From: Holothuria scabra
Lineage: Eukaryota; Echinodermata; Holothuroidea; Aspidochirotida; Holothuriidae
NCBI GenBank assembly: GCA_037179385.1
Contig: CM074190.1
Coordinates: 12,296,206 to 12,360,205, forward strand
Length of the DNA stretch: 64,000 nucleotides
Direction: 5' to 3'
This document shows, in pieces, positions 35,001-47,000 of the stretch (its first letter is position 1; each line of letters starts with the position of its first letter). The translations under genes and the position numbers were made by a program. The notes under the pieces were generated by a model, which worked only from the letters and a program-made list of their open reading frames with translations, searched no databases and was not told the DNA's origin.

Positions 35001-38000
35001 GATATAAAAAGGAATATCTATAATAACTATGATTTGTCTGCTATATTTTAACATAATTGAAATTCAGGAAGTAATTTTCTATTGGCATCTGTAGTGAAGA
35101 GTTCATGTCGTTTTATTCCCCGAGTTATTTGCACTGCACCATCAATTTTGAGTGATGGAAATACTTTTTTAATGTAAAATCAGAGGCTATGATGCTGCTA
35201 AAAATGTGTTTTTGGAATTCCTTCAAATAATAGGTTGTTATCAAAGAAGTTTTTGAAATGGGATTGATGATTCTTTCCAACGATCTTAATTTACAGGCTT
35301 GGTGACCTGTATCCTGATTTAAACAAAATAGAAATGCCACTAATAGAATAGGGAAAAAGTGTTGCACAATCTCTTATCTCAGAGGAATAGTTTATTAACA
35401 TCTGGAAAAATGATTGGAACACACTACATAGCAGCATGTGATTTTCACTCTACAACATAACTTACCATTTAAAGCAAAGGTTTTTTGAAATACTACCCTC
35501 AAAGCTAAAAAAAAACCCCAATTACATCACCCACCTTTGCTGAAGTCCTAGAAAACTTACACAACATGTCACTTATTAGACCAAAGCTGTAACTTGTGGT
35601 AGCCTCGTGTGACCAGTAAAATCACAAATATCTGAAACTATTCCCACAGTTTTTCAGAATAATATTGCCAAATAAATTCAGGTGATATATTTCATATTGT
35701 TGAATGATCTAAACAGAAAAATTGAACCTTAAACAGTTTCACTTTGATAAAGAAATGTCATTGGGCTAGTCTCCAGGAGCCAAATGGCTAGACTTTTGTG
35801 CTGCAGAAGGGATAATTTTAGTTTGTGGGATATGCAATGCATTGGGTCTTTTAATATGAAATGTATTGATAACCATGTTTGTACAGAAGAACCTTAACAG
35901 GCTAAGGATAAGGGAAAAGAAGTTAAACTTCCATGAAAAACTGAATGAAGGCAAAGTTACTGAGAAAAAATAATACAATTTTAAGCTTAAGTTTCTTCTG
36001 TAATTTTCATCCTGATTATTTCAAATAAAAGTTGTTTCATGTAGTTCATTGTAATAACATACTTTTTCATCAAGAAAATATAGAAGTTCTTCAAATTGTT
36101 TGTCCAAAGAATGTTGTTTATCAGTTCATTATCTTTTGGTATTTTGAAAGTCATGTAAATATGTAATAGAAAACTTTTTTTTCCTTCCATACAAATTGTT
36201 TTTTTTCTTTTTTATGCAGTACTTATTACAACACAGTGACCCCTGTGAAAAATGTTTGCCCCCCTTGAATCAGAACCTTGTTTGGCTAAGGGGTATAGCA
36301 TTTGCTCCAAACTACACTTCTAGTATAGTGTAACAGAAACTCTCAATTGGCTCAGCTTTTTGATTGACTGCTAATTCAAACAATGCAGAGTACCAAAACT
36401 TATATTACATCAATTACATATTGTTCTGATAGTGTTTTGATTATACCATTGAGCTTTCTATATTCACCCTGAAGCAATAAAATGAGATTGTGTCTGGATG
36501 AGGGTGAATTTCAGACAATTGTGGGAGGGGCTTAATTAAGAACTTTGTTTAAGGAACCTGGAAAAAGCCATGATTAAGGCCTTCAATGTTTTGGCATAAT
36601 AAGTCATGGAATTCTGCTTTATATCCTCAATTTGAATTTAAAGGGGAAAATTGTAGTGATTAGTGAAGTAACAAAAGTACAGGTTGCCCATTGGGTGTCT
36701 ACTTCATACAAGATTGTAACAGGACCTTGATAAAAATTCACTTCAGTAGCCATGAAAGGGCCATCATTTAAGTCGAATGTGTTTTCTTGAAGGTCTGAAG
36801 TTTTGCTTTTGAGTTTTTGTAGATTGTCATTTCGTTTTATTAGGTTTTCGAAATCATTGAAAAGCCCACCATGGATACACAAAATAGTTTGTAATAATGA
36901 TGTAAACGAAAGTTAAAGTAAACACGCTGAGGAGATTAATGAGAGTTTTACTCCCTATACTACAGAAAGAGAGTCAGAGAGACACAAAGAAGGCATAACA
37001 AACTACTGAAAGAAGAACGTAAAAGACTTGGATAAGAGCACCATCTTTGATGTTGAAATCGGAAATCATGAAAAACTGTCATGATTTATAAACAATAAGC
37101 TTTGTCTGGGATTCCTTTGAATGTGAACTTTGAGGCTTCTAAGTTCATACCCAGCCCAACGATCTATAAAAACGATTTGATTATACTGTCAAACTTCATA
37201 CCACACGGGGACTGCTCTCTTACAGCAACCTCTAAAGCACTATTCGTAGAACGTCCCAAGCATCTTAGGAAGTTGTCCCACGCGCTTTCTCGCCATCTAA
37301 GCATCTTAGTCGGCCAAATCTTAATGAAGACACCAAATTTACCAAGGACGCTTTCAAAGAACACACAAAAAGAAGAAAAACCGATACAAACTGCCTGAAC
37401 AAGCCATAAAATCTAAGGAACATTTCAATACAGCATTTTGGTTTTTCAACAAAATGCATGAGCTGGAAATAATTTTTGTATTTGGTTTGCTCTCGACTAG
37501 GGTAGCTTAACCTCATGCCGCCAGCCCGAGGACTCCGCGCTCGCTCTTGGTCCTCACTTCGGAGCCAGTGATGAAGGTCGTTTGTCATTAGTAACAAATG
37601 ACACTCCCAAAATCAAATTCGCAGCTAAAAGTCTGTTTGGAACCATTGCATCAGTTCTTGCCCACCAACCTCCCACAACTTTGTAATGGAGGTACCGTAA
37701 AGAAGACGAGGGGTCGTTGGTGTGGTGCAGTGGCGTAGCAGCGTTGGGGGAGGGGGGGGGGGGGTGCTGGAGCGATTTGCCCCTGGCTCTAAAGAGTGAA
37801 AAATTTGGAAATTTGCCAAATGCGACACCAGTGAACTACAGTGCAGCTTTCTCAACTTTTAATTCTTTCATAAAGTTGCAAATTCTCTCAGTTAAATGAA
37901 AAGCGTCATATTTGTTATTGCTGGTAAAAACCAAATGTTCCGTGCGCCCCAAATTGTAATATCTAATGCAGTAAGTGCCCAATCATAAATCAGTCTTGTA

Positions 38001-39422
38001 AACTTCTCTGAGCTACTACAGGTCATTTTCCTCAATTTTCTCCAACAAAGGCTCTTGATTTTGAAATATTTCGTCTAAAAGAGGGCAACAAAATTCCGGA
38101 AAGTTTTTAAATGTTGTCAGGATGTCTTAATCCGCAGGCCTTAGATAACATTATGTAATAACAATTACGATCTTTAGTCGCCATGAAATCTCAGATGTAT
38201 GTTAATAGGAAACGCAAATTCTTCAATAAATCTAGTAGTGTTTACACTTCAAAAATCGAGAGATCTGTGTGCCTCCCCTGCCCCAGGGAGAAAGTCTAGC
38301 AAAGCCACTAGTAGGTTGTTACCTCTACATGCATTCCCCCCACTACTTCCGGTCGAATTACTGTGGATCCATGTTAGCTGGAAGTTTTTACGATCTTATC
38401 ATGGCTCAGATATGCCGAAAAGCTTGTAAGTTTGTAAGAAGATTCTGGCTTTTATCCAACTCATATGGAAAGAAGAAGAAAAAGAAAAAAAAAAAAAGAA
38501 AAAAAAAGAAAATGGCGATGTGATCGTTGCTTGATGCAATGTGTGAAGTGGCGTCATACACAACAGTTGTACATCATTTCTTTCTCGTTACCGTATGAGC
38601 TCAAGTTTGAAGAGATGGCAAAATAACTACTAGCCTTCAACTAACAAACATCGTCACACCTGACTATAAGTTTACGGTAACTCATGGTGCAATGATTTAC
38701 TATATTTTACTGTTTGCATCTGTTCAGTCGAAAACTTGGGGTTAATACTATTTGAAGGGTTTAAGTGGGGTAACGGGTGTCATAGTAAAAAACATTTGAC
38801 CCTGAGGTTTCATTACCAAACCGACGACGATGTCCTGGGGTAACATGTAATCTCAAGAAAAATAACGATTGATAAAAGTAAACGAAAATCGAGTTGGAAG
38901 GCTTATACTATTGTTTTTGGCTCTTTTAACGTGTTGAATTTAATCTTTTGTTTTTAGTTCTTAAACGTGTTGAAAAGAAGTACAAGTATTTTTTACAAAT
39001 AAAAAACAAATAAATGCTCTCAAAATACTATAGTTGACAATTAAGAGCCGTCACATAAAGCAGCACCGCACCTAGTGTAAACACAAATTACTCAGAACAG
39101 TGTCTGAATTGATGATATCGACTAAAATTTGACTGATTCCGTCCTGACGGTCAATTAGGTCAATTATGAATGACTCACGTGGTTAGTCATTTCAGATAAC
39201 GTTTTGACCCATCTGTGTACACAGGGGGCGGGGAACATGAGCTCCCTCAAACTTGCCGATGAAATTTTTTGCACTGAAGGACTGGGTTGAAAATGGTTCT
39301 CAGCTAAACCTGCAAGACCTAGTCCGTCAAATTGAAAATCTCGCAACATTTTGCATTTAGTAAAGTTCCGGGAGGCCCTTCTGTTCTGGTAGACCCCTTC
39401 ATCAGGCCGGCGAAACTTTTAC
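35001..39422. other. intergenic stretch, no gene recognised
   Basis: To about 36.9 kb the DNA is CpG-poor like the WRAP53 introns; after that CpG becomes frequent. Seen here: a dispersed repeat copy at 36341-36540, a CpG-rich segment at 37490-37600 whose open frames I do not recognise, a G-tract at 37744-37764 and an A/G-rich run at 38468-38515. Confidence 0.45.
36341..36540 (+). repeat. dispersed ~205-bp repeat, copy 1
   Basis: Matches 57674-57883 in the same orientation. Shared phrases: TTTGATTGAC, GCTAATTCAAACAATGCA, GAGATTGTGTCTGGA, TGTGGGAGGGGCTTAA. Both copies contain AATAAA. It has no ORF, poly-A tail or terminal inverted repeat that I can see, so the class is unknown. Confidence 0.8.
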
Positions 39423-39652
39423 ATTGAGGTACGACCCCAGACTCCGAACAAAAATTGACTCTGGCTACCGACCAGCTGATTGAGAGGGTCATATTCATAC
39501 TCGCGACCAACCATTACGTTCACCTCCACTTTCCTGGTATAAAACCAATACTTTTCAGATGTTTTGAAAACTTGTTTCTTGAATCGGGGAGTTGTGTAGT
39601 ACGGAAGCTCTTTACATGAAATTGCTGTGCAAATTCCGCGACGCATTTTCAT
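39423..39652 (-). CDS. possible first coding exon of an unknown minus-strand gene
   Basis: On the minus strand an ATG at 39652 (second in-frame ATG at 39646) opens a frame of 76 codons plus two bases. Its stop codon lies inside a good splice-donor word (AT|GTAAAAGT at 39422 downward), the expected appearance of a real exon read past its end. The peptide begins MKMRRGICTA and is rich in Tyr, Lys and Val; I recognise no domain. The area is CpG-containing. No second exon was identified, so this is weak. Confidence 0.25.
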
Positions 39653-41809
39653 CTTCAGATATTACGCCACCGCTTGAGTGAGGGCGGTATTCACAAGGCA
39701 ACTTTTTTACTGGATGTCTTGGCAACTCCCTGCTCATTCTTCCCTTCGACTTCAAACTGGAGCATCACTCGGGTTAATTAGAAGGAAATTGTCCTTCCTA
39801 ACATTTCGAATAAAAATCACGATATGTTTCTCTCACTTTGCCAAATATACACCCAGGTTTCTGTTGTTTTCATTCAAACTGGATTAGGTATCAAGCAGTG
39901 AAAATGTCATAGGCCTAGGATTTATACCGTATAACCTTAAAGCGCAACTGAACAACGTTCAACCAGGGAGGTGTCTAATAACACCTCCCTGGTTCAACTC
40001 TGAACAACATGCATGTGATAAGCCCGGAAATAAAATTATTATTCCTAGGACGGGTCAGTGCAAAACAGTTTTCCAAAAATTTTCAAATTTGTTTCAAAAT
40101 GAATGTTAGGGTTAGAATTAGGGTTCGCGTTACATAGATCTGTGATATTTGTCTGATCTTTCGTAATCCGGCGTCAAAATTTCGACATGGGGTTGAAAAA
40201 ATGACGTTTTGGAAACAGTAGTATTTCTAAAATGGTGATTCGTCCTTTAAAACTGAAGACATGGTCTTTTGACATGTTTCTTGACATGTTTCCTATGAAT
40301 TTATAGCCGGTTATACTGTGTTAAAAATACTAAAATGCTCTTGAAGGCAACTTAGTTTGTAAAATGTTTGACTTATAAATTGATGTACATGGAACGAATG
40401 AAAGGTTAAATTTCTTTTAATGAGAAACATTGATTGAATCTTCTAGTCGACCATGTGATATGGTCGTAATTATAAGATAGTCATAATTAACATATCGTAT
40501 ATCACCCACACTTTGCTAAAGCTGGATTCTGATCTCAAAAGGACCTTTACGAATGTAGGGCCTAAGGCGTGTTCTCAATGGACCAGATGAATTTCCCTTA
40601 AAGGAGGCTTATTCCAGGAGTAATTATCATTTTTCTTCGCATATCTCCAAAACCTTGCCCGATGCCTTGAAAATTCCTTATCTCTCTTACTCCCGCACTT
40701 TGATCTATGTCCCTTCAAAGCCGGGGCTTGCCAGCCTGCTGTATTGCATCACGGCCAATATGAAACTCTCCAGGAAAGATTTTCACTCACAGAACCAAGC
40801 AAAACTATAGGCCTACATAAAAAAAATTAACAAACCAACGGACCATGCAGGGTTTTGGTTTTTATTGGTCGAACTTGGTAGTCATGTAATCGTACAGACA
40901 GTTTCCGATGCAAGTTTTTAAAGTCATACGCATCTAGTAGAACCCCAGCTTAATTTTCTGAGCATCTTCACCACTACCTGCCTGTACAGAATTTTACGGA
41001 ATTTGCTGCTCGGAAAAATTGTGGGGATTAGATTTATCCCTAAACCCTGTAAATTACCCCTGCGAAGAGCTTATCATTGTTGTTAAACAACATACCCAGC
41101 TTATCCTCCAACTAGGGAGATGATCTTGGTATCAGCTGCCTGTTACATCATTTTGTCAGGTTCTAGCACTAGGCGTGCCAATTGATATGTTCATTTATTG
41201 GATTTGGAATTGTTTACATAGGCACAAACCTTTGTATACAATACTGAGATCACATTGCAGTCCAATTTTCTAAAATTCGGGATCTCGACCTAAATTCGTT
41301 ATGGCAATACCAATTCAAAACGAAATCGCTAGACTTCAGGTCTTCAAAAAATCTGACTTGTCCAAAGCACTTAACTCATTTTTTTCAGGGGCGTCAAAGT
41401 GTGTAAAATGTTTGATTCCGAATTTTAGCCTTCTTTATGAATGATATCGCCGTACAAATTTGACCTTTTCAGATTGTTTCACATGAATGACTTTTTATGT
41501 CATCATTTCACCGAAGTTGAATTTTGGTACATTACTATAACAGTTATCCAATTATGTAATTTCTAAAAACTTTCGAGTGATGAAACCCCTCGTTTATAGA
41601 GTAAAAATTTAAATCGGAAAAGGGTTAGTCTCACCCAACTGCAGTGAATATTTAGTCCTAATTTCGGAGTAATCCCTAACTTCACTCTATGGAAATAAGA
41701 CAGTAGTGGTCTCACCTCTGCTTTAAACTTCATCTCCTACAATCGTTTCGACCTTCAGTATACATAAGTTGTCTGGTTCTAGTCTTGTTAAGCCTGCTCA
41801 AATGTTAAA
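39653..41809. other. intergenic, CpG-retaining DNA without recognised genes
   Basis: Contains the first 28-bp palindrome insertion (39957-39998), a short TTAGGG-like cluster near 40106-40126 and a 7-bp-arm hairpin at 40448-40466. No ORF of note. Confidence 0.45.
39957..39998. mobile_element. 28-bp palindromic insertion with 7-bp flanking duplication, copy 1
   Basis: Core 39964-39991: arm CAGGGAGGTGT, loop CTAATA, arm ACACCTCCCTG (11-bp perfect inverted arms). The core is flanked by GTTCAAC at 39957-39963 and GTTCAAC at 39992-39998. An identical core with a different flanking duplication is found at 43174-43201. Terminal CAGGG and 7-8 bp duplications recall hAT-class transposition, but a 28-bp element is far below usual MITE size. 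Confidence 0.8.
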
Positions 41810-42015
41810 AGACCGTCTCCTCATGTGTACATATTGACGATAAGCTGGAAAGATCATTTAAATGATGTCTCAGGCCAAATTTCACGAGGTGCAGAAATCT
41901 TATCGAAATTAAAATTTGCTTTTCCTCAAATGACTTTTAGGGTAACTTCCTCAAGCCTAGTTGAACCTCGTCTTTCTGGCTACTGTAGATATGGTCACAT
42001 ACCATCAAGTCTATT
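41810..42015 (+). mobile_element. decayed non-LTR retrotransposon reverse transcriptase fragment
   Basis: Two frames joined by a frameshift near 41839-41846 read like the C-terminal part of a LINE reverse transcriptase (type Y-L-G-V-x-I-D-x-x-L-x-W-x-x-H): HIDDKL, then WKDHLNDVSGQISRGAEIL and SKLKFAFPQMT, ending near SLVEPRLSGYC. The fragment is short and frameshifted and has no adjacent RT core, so it is an old, dead copy. The clade (Jockey/CR1/Rex-like) is not resolved. Confidence 0.6.
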
Positions 42016-43960
42016 CCAAATAAGTAAGCCTATTTATTCTTCAAAATAGGTTTTCAGACATATTACAGACCAGCGGCGTAGGGGGAGGGGGGGGGGGGGT
42101 TGAGCGGGGTTAGAACCCCCTCCATGATCCGACCTTGCAATGCAAAAAAGACCTTAAATAGCGGGTTTTCTCTCTATCCTTAGACTTTTCCCTCATGTCG
42201 TGCCCCCATGACACCAACCCCCCATCCTGGCTACGCGTCTGTCACAGACTTCCCTACTACATGAGACGAGTAAGTCTATTTGCTTCGTTGAACTTGCTCA
42301 AATTTGATGATCTAGCTAGGCAACATTTGAGTCTAGTTACATTTGCCTAGCATTGTTTGAATAATCTATTTCTATGCTCCTTTTCTTCTTTTATACTTTT
42401 AACAAATCTGTGCATAGTTTAAGTAGCCTGTACATCAGAACACGCGTCTACACGCGTCTACCCGAGAATTATCAGTAAACCCCATCAGTTGTGTCTTTGA
42501 CGAAAGGTTTATGGAAATATTTTATTAGTAGATCCAGTAATTAGTATTGTTGGAGGGATGCGGTAGATTGGTGGGTGCGGAGATTGTATGTGTGTGTGTG
42601 CCACGTGTGTGTATGTGGGGGGTGGGGGGTGGGGGGGAGTGCTTGGGAGGGGCGTCTTCCGCCCTTTTGTTAAGTTTCTTGTCTACTCTCTGTGAGGTGA
42701 TTTTGTTTCTCAAGCTCAAAAGAACTGAGTACTTCAATTCAAAACACTTGTTTTACCACCTTCGTTAATTGTGCATATTTGTCCATCATGATTATTTACT
42801 GTTGTGTAAAACAATTGAATTAAATAATTGTTCCCCTACTCCCGGAACATTCTCCGGGAAGTTATAGAGACGTTCCAGTGTAACAGTGTTTTGTATCTCA
42901 CATCTTAATTCAGCCAGCCTTTCAAAAGCTTTCGCACGTGTTTATGGTAAAACTTGAATCTTGTAAGACAGGATCTGGCTTTCCATTATCCGGATGTTTT
43001 GATTAGCCAGGAATATATCTCCATCGTCTTCGTCGTGAACATATGTACAGAGCGATAGCCTTCCGTCGAATAGGCTCCTACAGACAGGAAAAAACAGACT
43101 TTTCGATGTCTAAACCTTGTCTAATCATGTGTGTTGTAATGATTTAGGCCTACATAGGCTACATTGAATAGACCAGGGAGGTGTCTAATAACACCTCCCT
43201 GAATAGACCCACATCAAAGCCGACTCTCAGCCCGAATTCTGCAGGCGTAAGGTCTCATTTTGAAATATCTATGTACGTAGGCCTAATTGTCGGATTCCAT
43301 AACATTTTACAGTTGATTAGATAAGTCCGGTTTACGGCTCAGTTTCATAACATTGTATAGGGCAAAAACGGTGTGAAGCCTTTTCCTTAGGCATACTGTG
43401 GTTACTCTCATCTCCAGCTTAGTCCTACCGATACATTTTTCTTTGGTATTTCCACCAATATTAAGAAACGAAATGAAAACGTCATCGATGATCGTTGTTC
43501 TCTTGCATAATGATTCTGCAGAATGTCTCCTATAATTTAATTACAAAACTGACCTATATAAACTTGTTTGTTCACTTAAAAGAACGGAACAGTTACTTAT
43601 TTTAACGTCTGTCTCAAAAGAACAAGCTTTGAATATGCCCCAATATAAAGATGATGGTGTTCAATCCCATACGAAAAGGTAATTAACCATGTGCACTGCT
43701 ATTATTCCACTATGGCTTATGCCGATCGCATTCCATAGCTACGGCCACCGATTTTTAATGAAAAAAATAATTCTGAATTAATGTACTATTACAAAATACA
43801 GAAACCTCGTCATTGTTAGCCGAGAAAATGCCAGCCACCTGGTTGATAATTTTCTCATCTACTTTGATTGAGAGGGAAAGCAACCAAGCGTTTTTCTTTT
43901 CATACCCAGTTCCAAATCGTTCTTCATCAATCAGTCAATTATTTTCCTCTCGCCTTAAGA
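42016..43960. other. intergenic repeats and microsatellites
   Basis: Holds a G-tract repeat remnant at 42070-42240, a TG/G-rich microsatellite at about 42585-42650, the second 28-bp palindrome insertion (43167-43208) and otherwise unassigned CpG-retaining DNA. Confidence 0.45.
43167..43208. mobile_element. 28-bp palindromic insertion with 7-bp flanking duplication, copy 2
   Basis: Core 43174-43201 is identical to copy 1 and in the same orientation. It is flanked by AATAGAC at 43167-43173 and AATAGAC at 43202-43208. Here the duplication can also be read as 8 bp (GAATAGAC) with a 27-bp core, because the base after the core is G. Confidence 0.8.
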
Positions 43961-44012
43961 GCGCATGCGCGTTTTGTATGGAATTTCTGATATGTCTCAA
44001 AAACATGGCGAC
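43961..44012 (+). promoter_or_regulatory. NRF1-like and YY1-like sites, candidate plus-strand promoter
   Basis: GCGCATGCGC at 43961-43970 is the palindromic NRF1 core. 34 bases on, AACATGGCGAC (44002-44012) matches the YY1 initiator-type motif (AANATGGCGGC) in the orientation usual just downstream of a start site. This pair is typical of TATA-less housekeeping promoters in animals. Downstream, donor-like sites occur at 44283 (CAAG|GTAACG) and 44570 (ATAG|GTAAAG). No coding exon of the resulting transcript was recognised. Confidence 0.4.
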
Positions 44013-47000
44013 TTATTCTTAGCTCTAATTTGTTAAAACCTCTGCTTAGCGGATCAATAATTTTGGCCTTTTACTAGTGTAGGTTTCAAATTGTGCAGTT
44101 TCAATCTCTGCCGAAAGTGGAATACAGGATATACTTTTCGAGTGGGATTTTTAATCGGAGGTTCTTCTAATTATTATTATATTGTAAAGGATCGTGAATT
44201 GTGTGAGCAGACTGCTCGTATCATGCATGTCTTGCCGACGTTTCGATTATGATGAGGTTCCAACTTACACCAAAGCCGCAAGGTAACGATATTAATGGTA
44301 ATTCCACAAAATGAAAGACAATTCATAATGATTTTATTGCCTCATCAAATGTTTTCTTAAACATGAGGCGAGATATTCCCGATCGTTTGACTTCAAACCT
44401 AGTAAATTATCTCCCCAGAGGTGCAGATGGAGCAACAGATACGTTATGCATCAATCAAGCATGTAACTTATTTGTGATAACGTTAGAGTGGAGTTTGGAG
44501 TTGAGTATCTTCGAAGTTCGAACATTTGCTAGGCCTACCTTAGCCTAGACTTTTCCTACGTTGCGATAGGTAAAGTCCAGTAACAGAAATGACCCCATTT
44601 TTCTATCTTTAGTCATCAGTCAAAATTATTAAAGGCCAACAGAGCCATAACAGAGGAACGAAATGTTAGAGATTTAACGTAAGTTAGGCCTAACAGTTAG
44701 GCTGAAGCTATGGTCTAGCCTAGCCCAGGCTATGGTTGTAATCTTTACTAACTTAGCCTAATCGCCAGGTTATGCCTAAGTTAGGCTAAATAACATTTTT
44801 CCAAAGTCGGCCTAACAGTTAGACAGAAAATAAATTAAAATGTGTGCGAACCTACAAAGTAAGCACATATTTCATCCTCTTACAATTACCGGGGATATCA
44901 GCAGAAACTGAAAATCAAGACGTAACTTTTGAACAACTGGTGAGAAAAGTGACCAGTTGAAATCTGGTTGTAGGCCCAACCTAATTCATTATAGGCCTAC
45001 GCATAGTCTCATCCAACACACCGTACATTACTAACACGTTAAGTTTTGAGCTGTACTGTGTAACGTTAGTTCATGGGTTGGCCCAAGGCTAAGACCATGC
45101 AGTAAAGCCTTGAGGCTAAAGTTAGGCTAACTCAGCAGTTGCCGTGATTTGGTTCGCACAGAAAAAAACTTTTACTGTGATAGAATAAGGTCTAAATTAG
45201 CATTTAGACATGGCCGAATGTCACTTGTTAGGGCCATAGGCCTAACGTTAGGCCTAAGTTAGGCCTCGGAGCTCAAAATGGTAGTTGCATTGTAAGACAA
45301 GGGCACTATTCAAATTTAAGTGCAAGGAGACCATTAATATTTCAAAAATTGCCTTGTTTTGACTTGGCTTGCTTCCCTTTTGATAAATTTATATTACAGT
45401 TATATTACAAACTTATCAACTTCATGGGGTATGCCTAGTTCTAATAATTAGGCATAAGCTAGGTGCTTGCAATAATGATTAATTTAGGGTTTTTATGATG
45501 ATACAGTAAAAACTTGGGGTCTTAACAGATCCTTAAGTGAGCATACCTTCCAATGCACAACCACAACCATTGGAGGGCACTAATTATTGACAAGGAGTAA
45601 TTCTTTCAGGCATGACCATTGACTTTTAAAGCACCATAGCACTCTTAGTACAAATTAATGCACCCTGAGCAGCTGAGCCTAAGTAAGTGTAATAACAAAC
45701 ATAATCTAATACCTCTGAGTAAAAAATCCACTTACAAATATACTTTTTTTTCCGTCATGCTGGTGCTTTTTCAAACCCTTTGCATGATTATATAAATATG
45801 CCTGTTCTAAAAAATGCCATAGTTATAGGCATACATTTATGTGAGTTCTTGGTTAGGCATATGCCTGATAAGGTACTTTATAGTCAATGATGAGTTCTAT
45901 CCCCTCTCCATCCTGGGAATCTTGAGAATAGTGTGTTAATTAAATATTTCTATAAATTTCTCTGTTAGTTTATTTATCAAGGCTCGAGTATCATAATATA
46001 AATTTAGTTGTTTAGGGCACACGTTTGGAGGGGTGGGGGGGGGGGGGGGGGGGCCACAAAAAGAAAAAAAGTAAGGGATGCAAAGGAACAGATAACAGGT
46101 AAATAGTGCAGTGATATAAAGAAAGACCAGACCAGTAGGCCAGCTTCTAAAGAAGTCAGTATGCACTTTTCTTTCCAAATATATTTTATTCCCTGTAGTT
46201 AGTCAGTTAGATAGAGTTTTATAGTCCAGTTTCCAACCTTTTGGTTTATTCCCTGTACATTAGGTATCAAGGAATCAAATGTTCTAACTTACAACAAGTT
46301 GAAGAGAAACAACAATAAATTGTTGAATCAAATCAGGAAGTCAATAAAATATTGCTTTAACTTCAGTAGGCCTACTGTATGATTTCTCTAAGGGCTGATA
46401 TTTGATGTCATTTACCCCTGAAAAAAAATACAGCAATGTGACTAGCTAATAGAAAAGACTATGTCAACAGATCCAATCTGTTGAAACAAGATGTGTTTAA
46501 TACTGTATTGAACTTAAAAATAGAGATTTGTATCAAATTCTATCTTTGTGTATTTCTATTTGGATTTGCCCACAGAATTAATCATGCCTATGAACCCAAT
46601 TCTATATGAACTGACACATTTCAGCACAGATTTAAAAAAACAGTAGTTTTGATTTAGAGCATGCAAAGCACCATACTGCTTGTACAATAGGCCTAAATTT
46701 CTGGGCCAGATTTTATACCTTTTGTAAGTCTCTCTGAGTAAATTCTGCTGCTGAAAAAAAATATAAGGCCTATTAGAATTACCATGTGCAGGCAGTTGTC
46801 TTTTCTTTGTACCATTATTGAAATTAACAAAATGCATTAGTCAGGGAATAATTTAGCATTCAAATTTTGCATAGCAGTTTTGAATATTTTTGAGGTCTTT
46901 CACACATTGCTTGTGAAAATTCGAGGGTTATGCACACAAAAAATTGCTGCACAATTTTTCATTTGTGTAGCAACTTGGCCCATTTGTGTAGCAAATTGCG

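Noticed and set aside
37265..37597. 110-codon minus-strand frame in CpG-rich DNA
   Set aside because: The sequence has the look of a dispersed repeat and I recognise no protein domain; overlapping frames on both strands are equally open.
38463..38515. A-rich run as a retrogene poly-A tail
   Set aside because: It is an AAG/A purine tract with no gene-like sequence upstream and no visible target duplication.
40106..40126. TTAGGG-like cluster as an interstitial telomere
   Set aside because: Only two exact TTAGGG and one imperfect unit; too short to mean anything.
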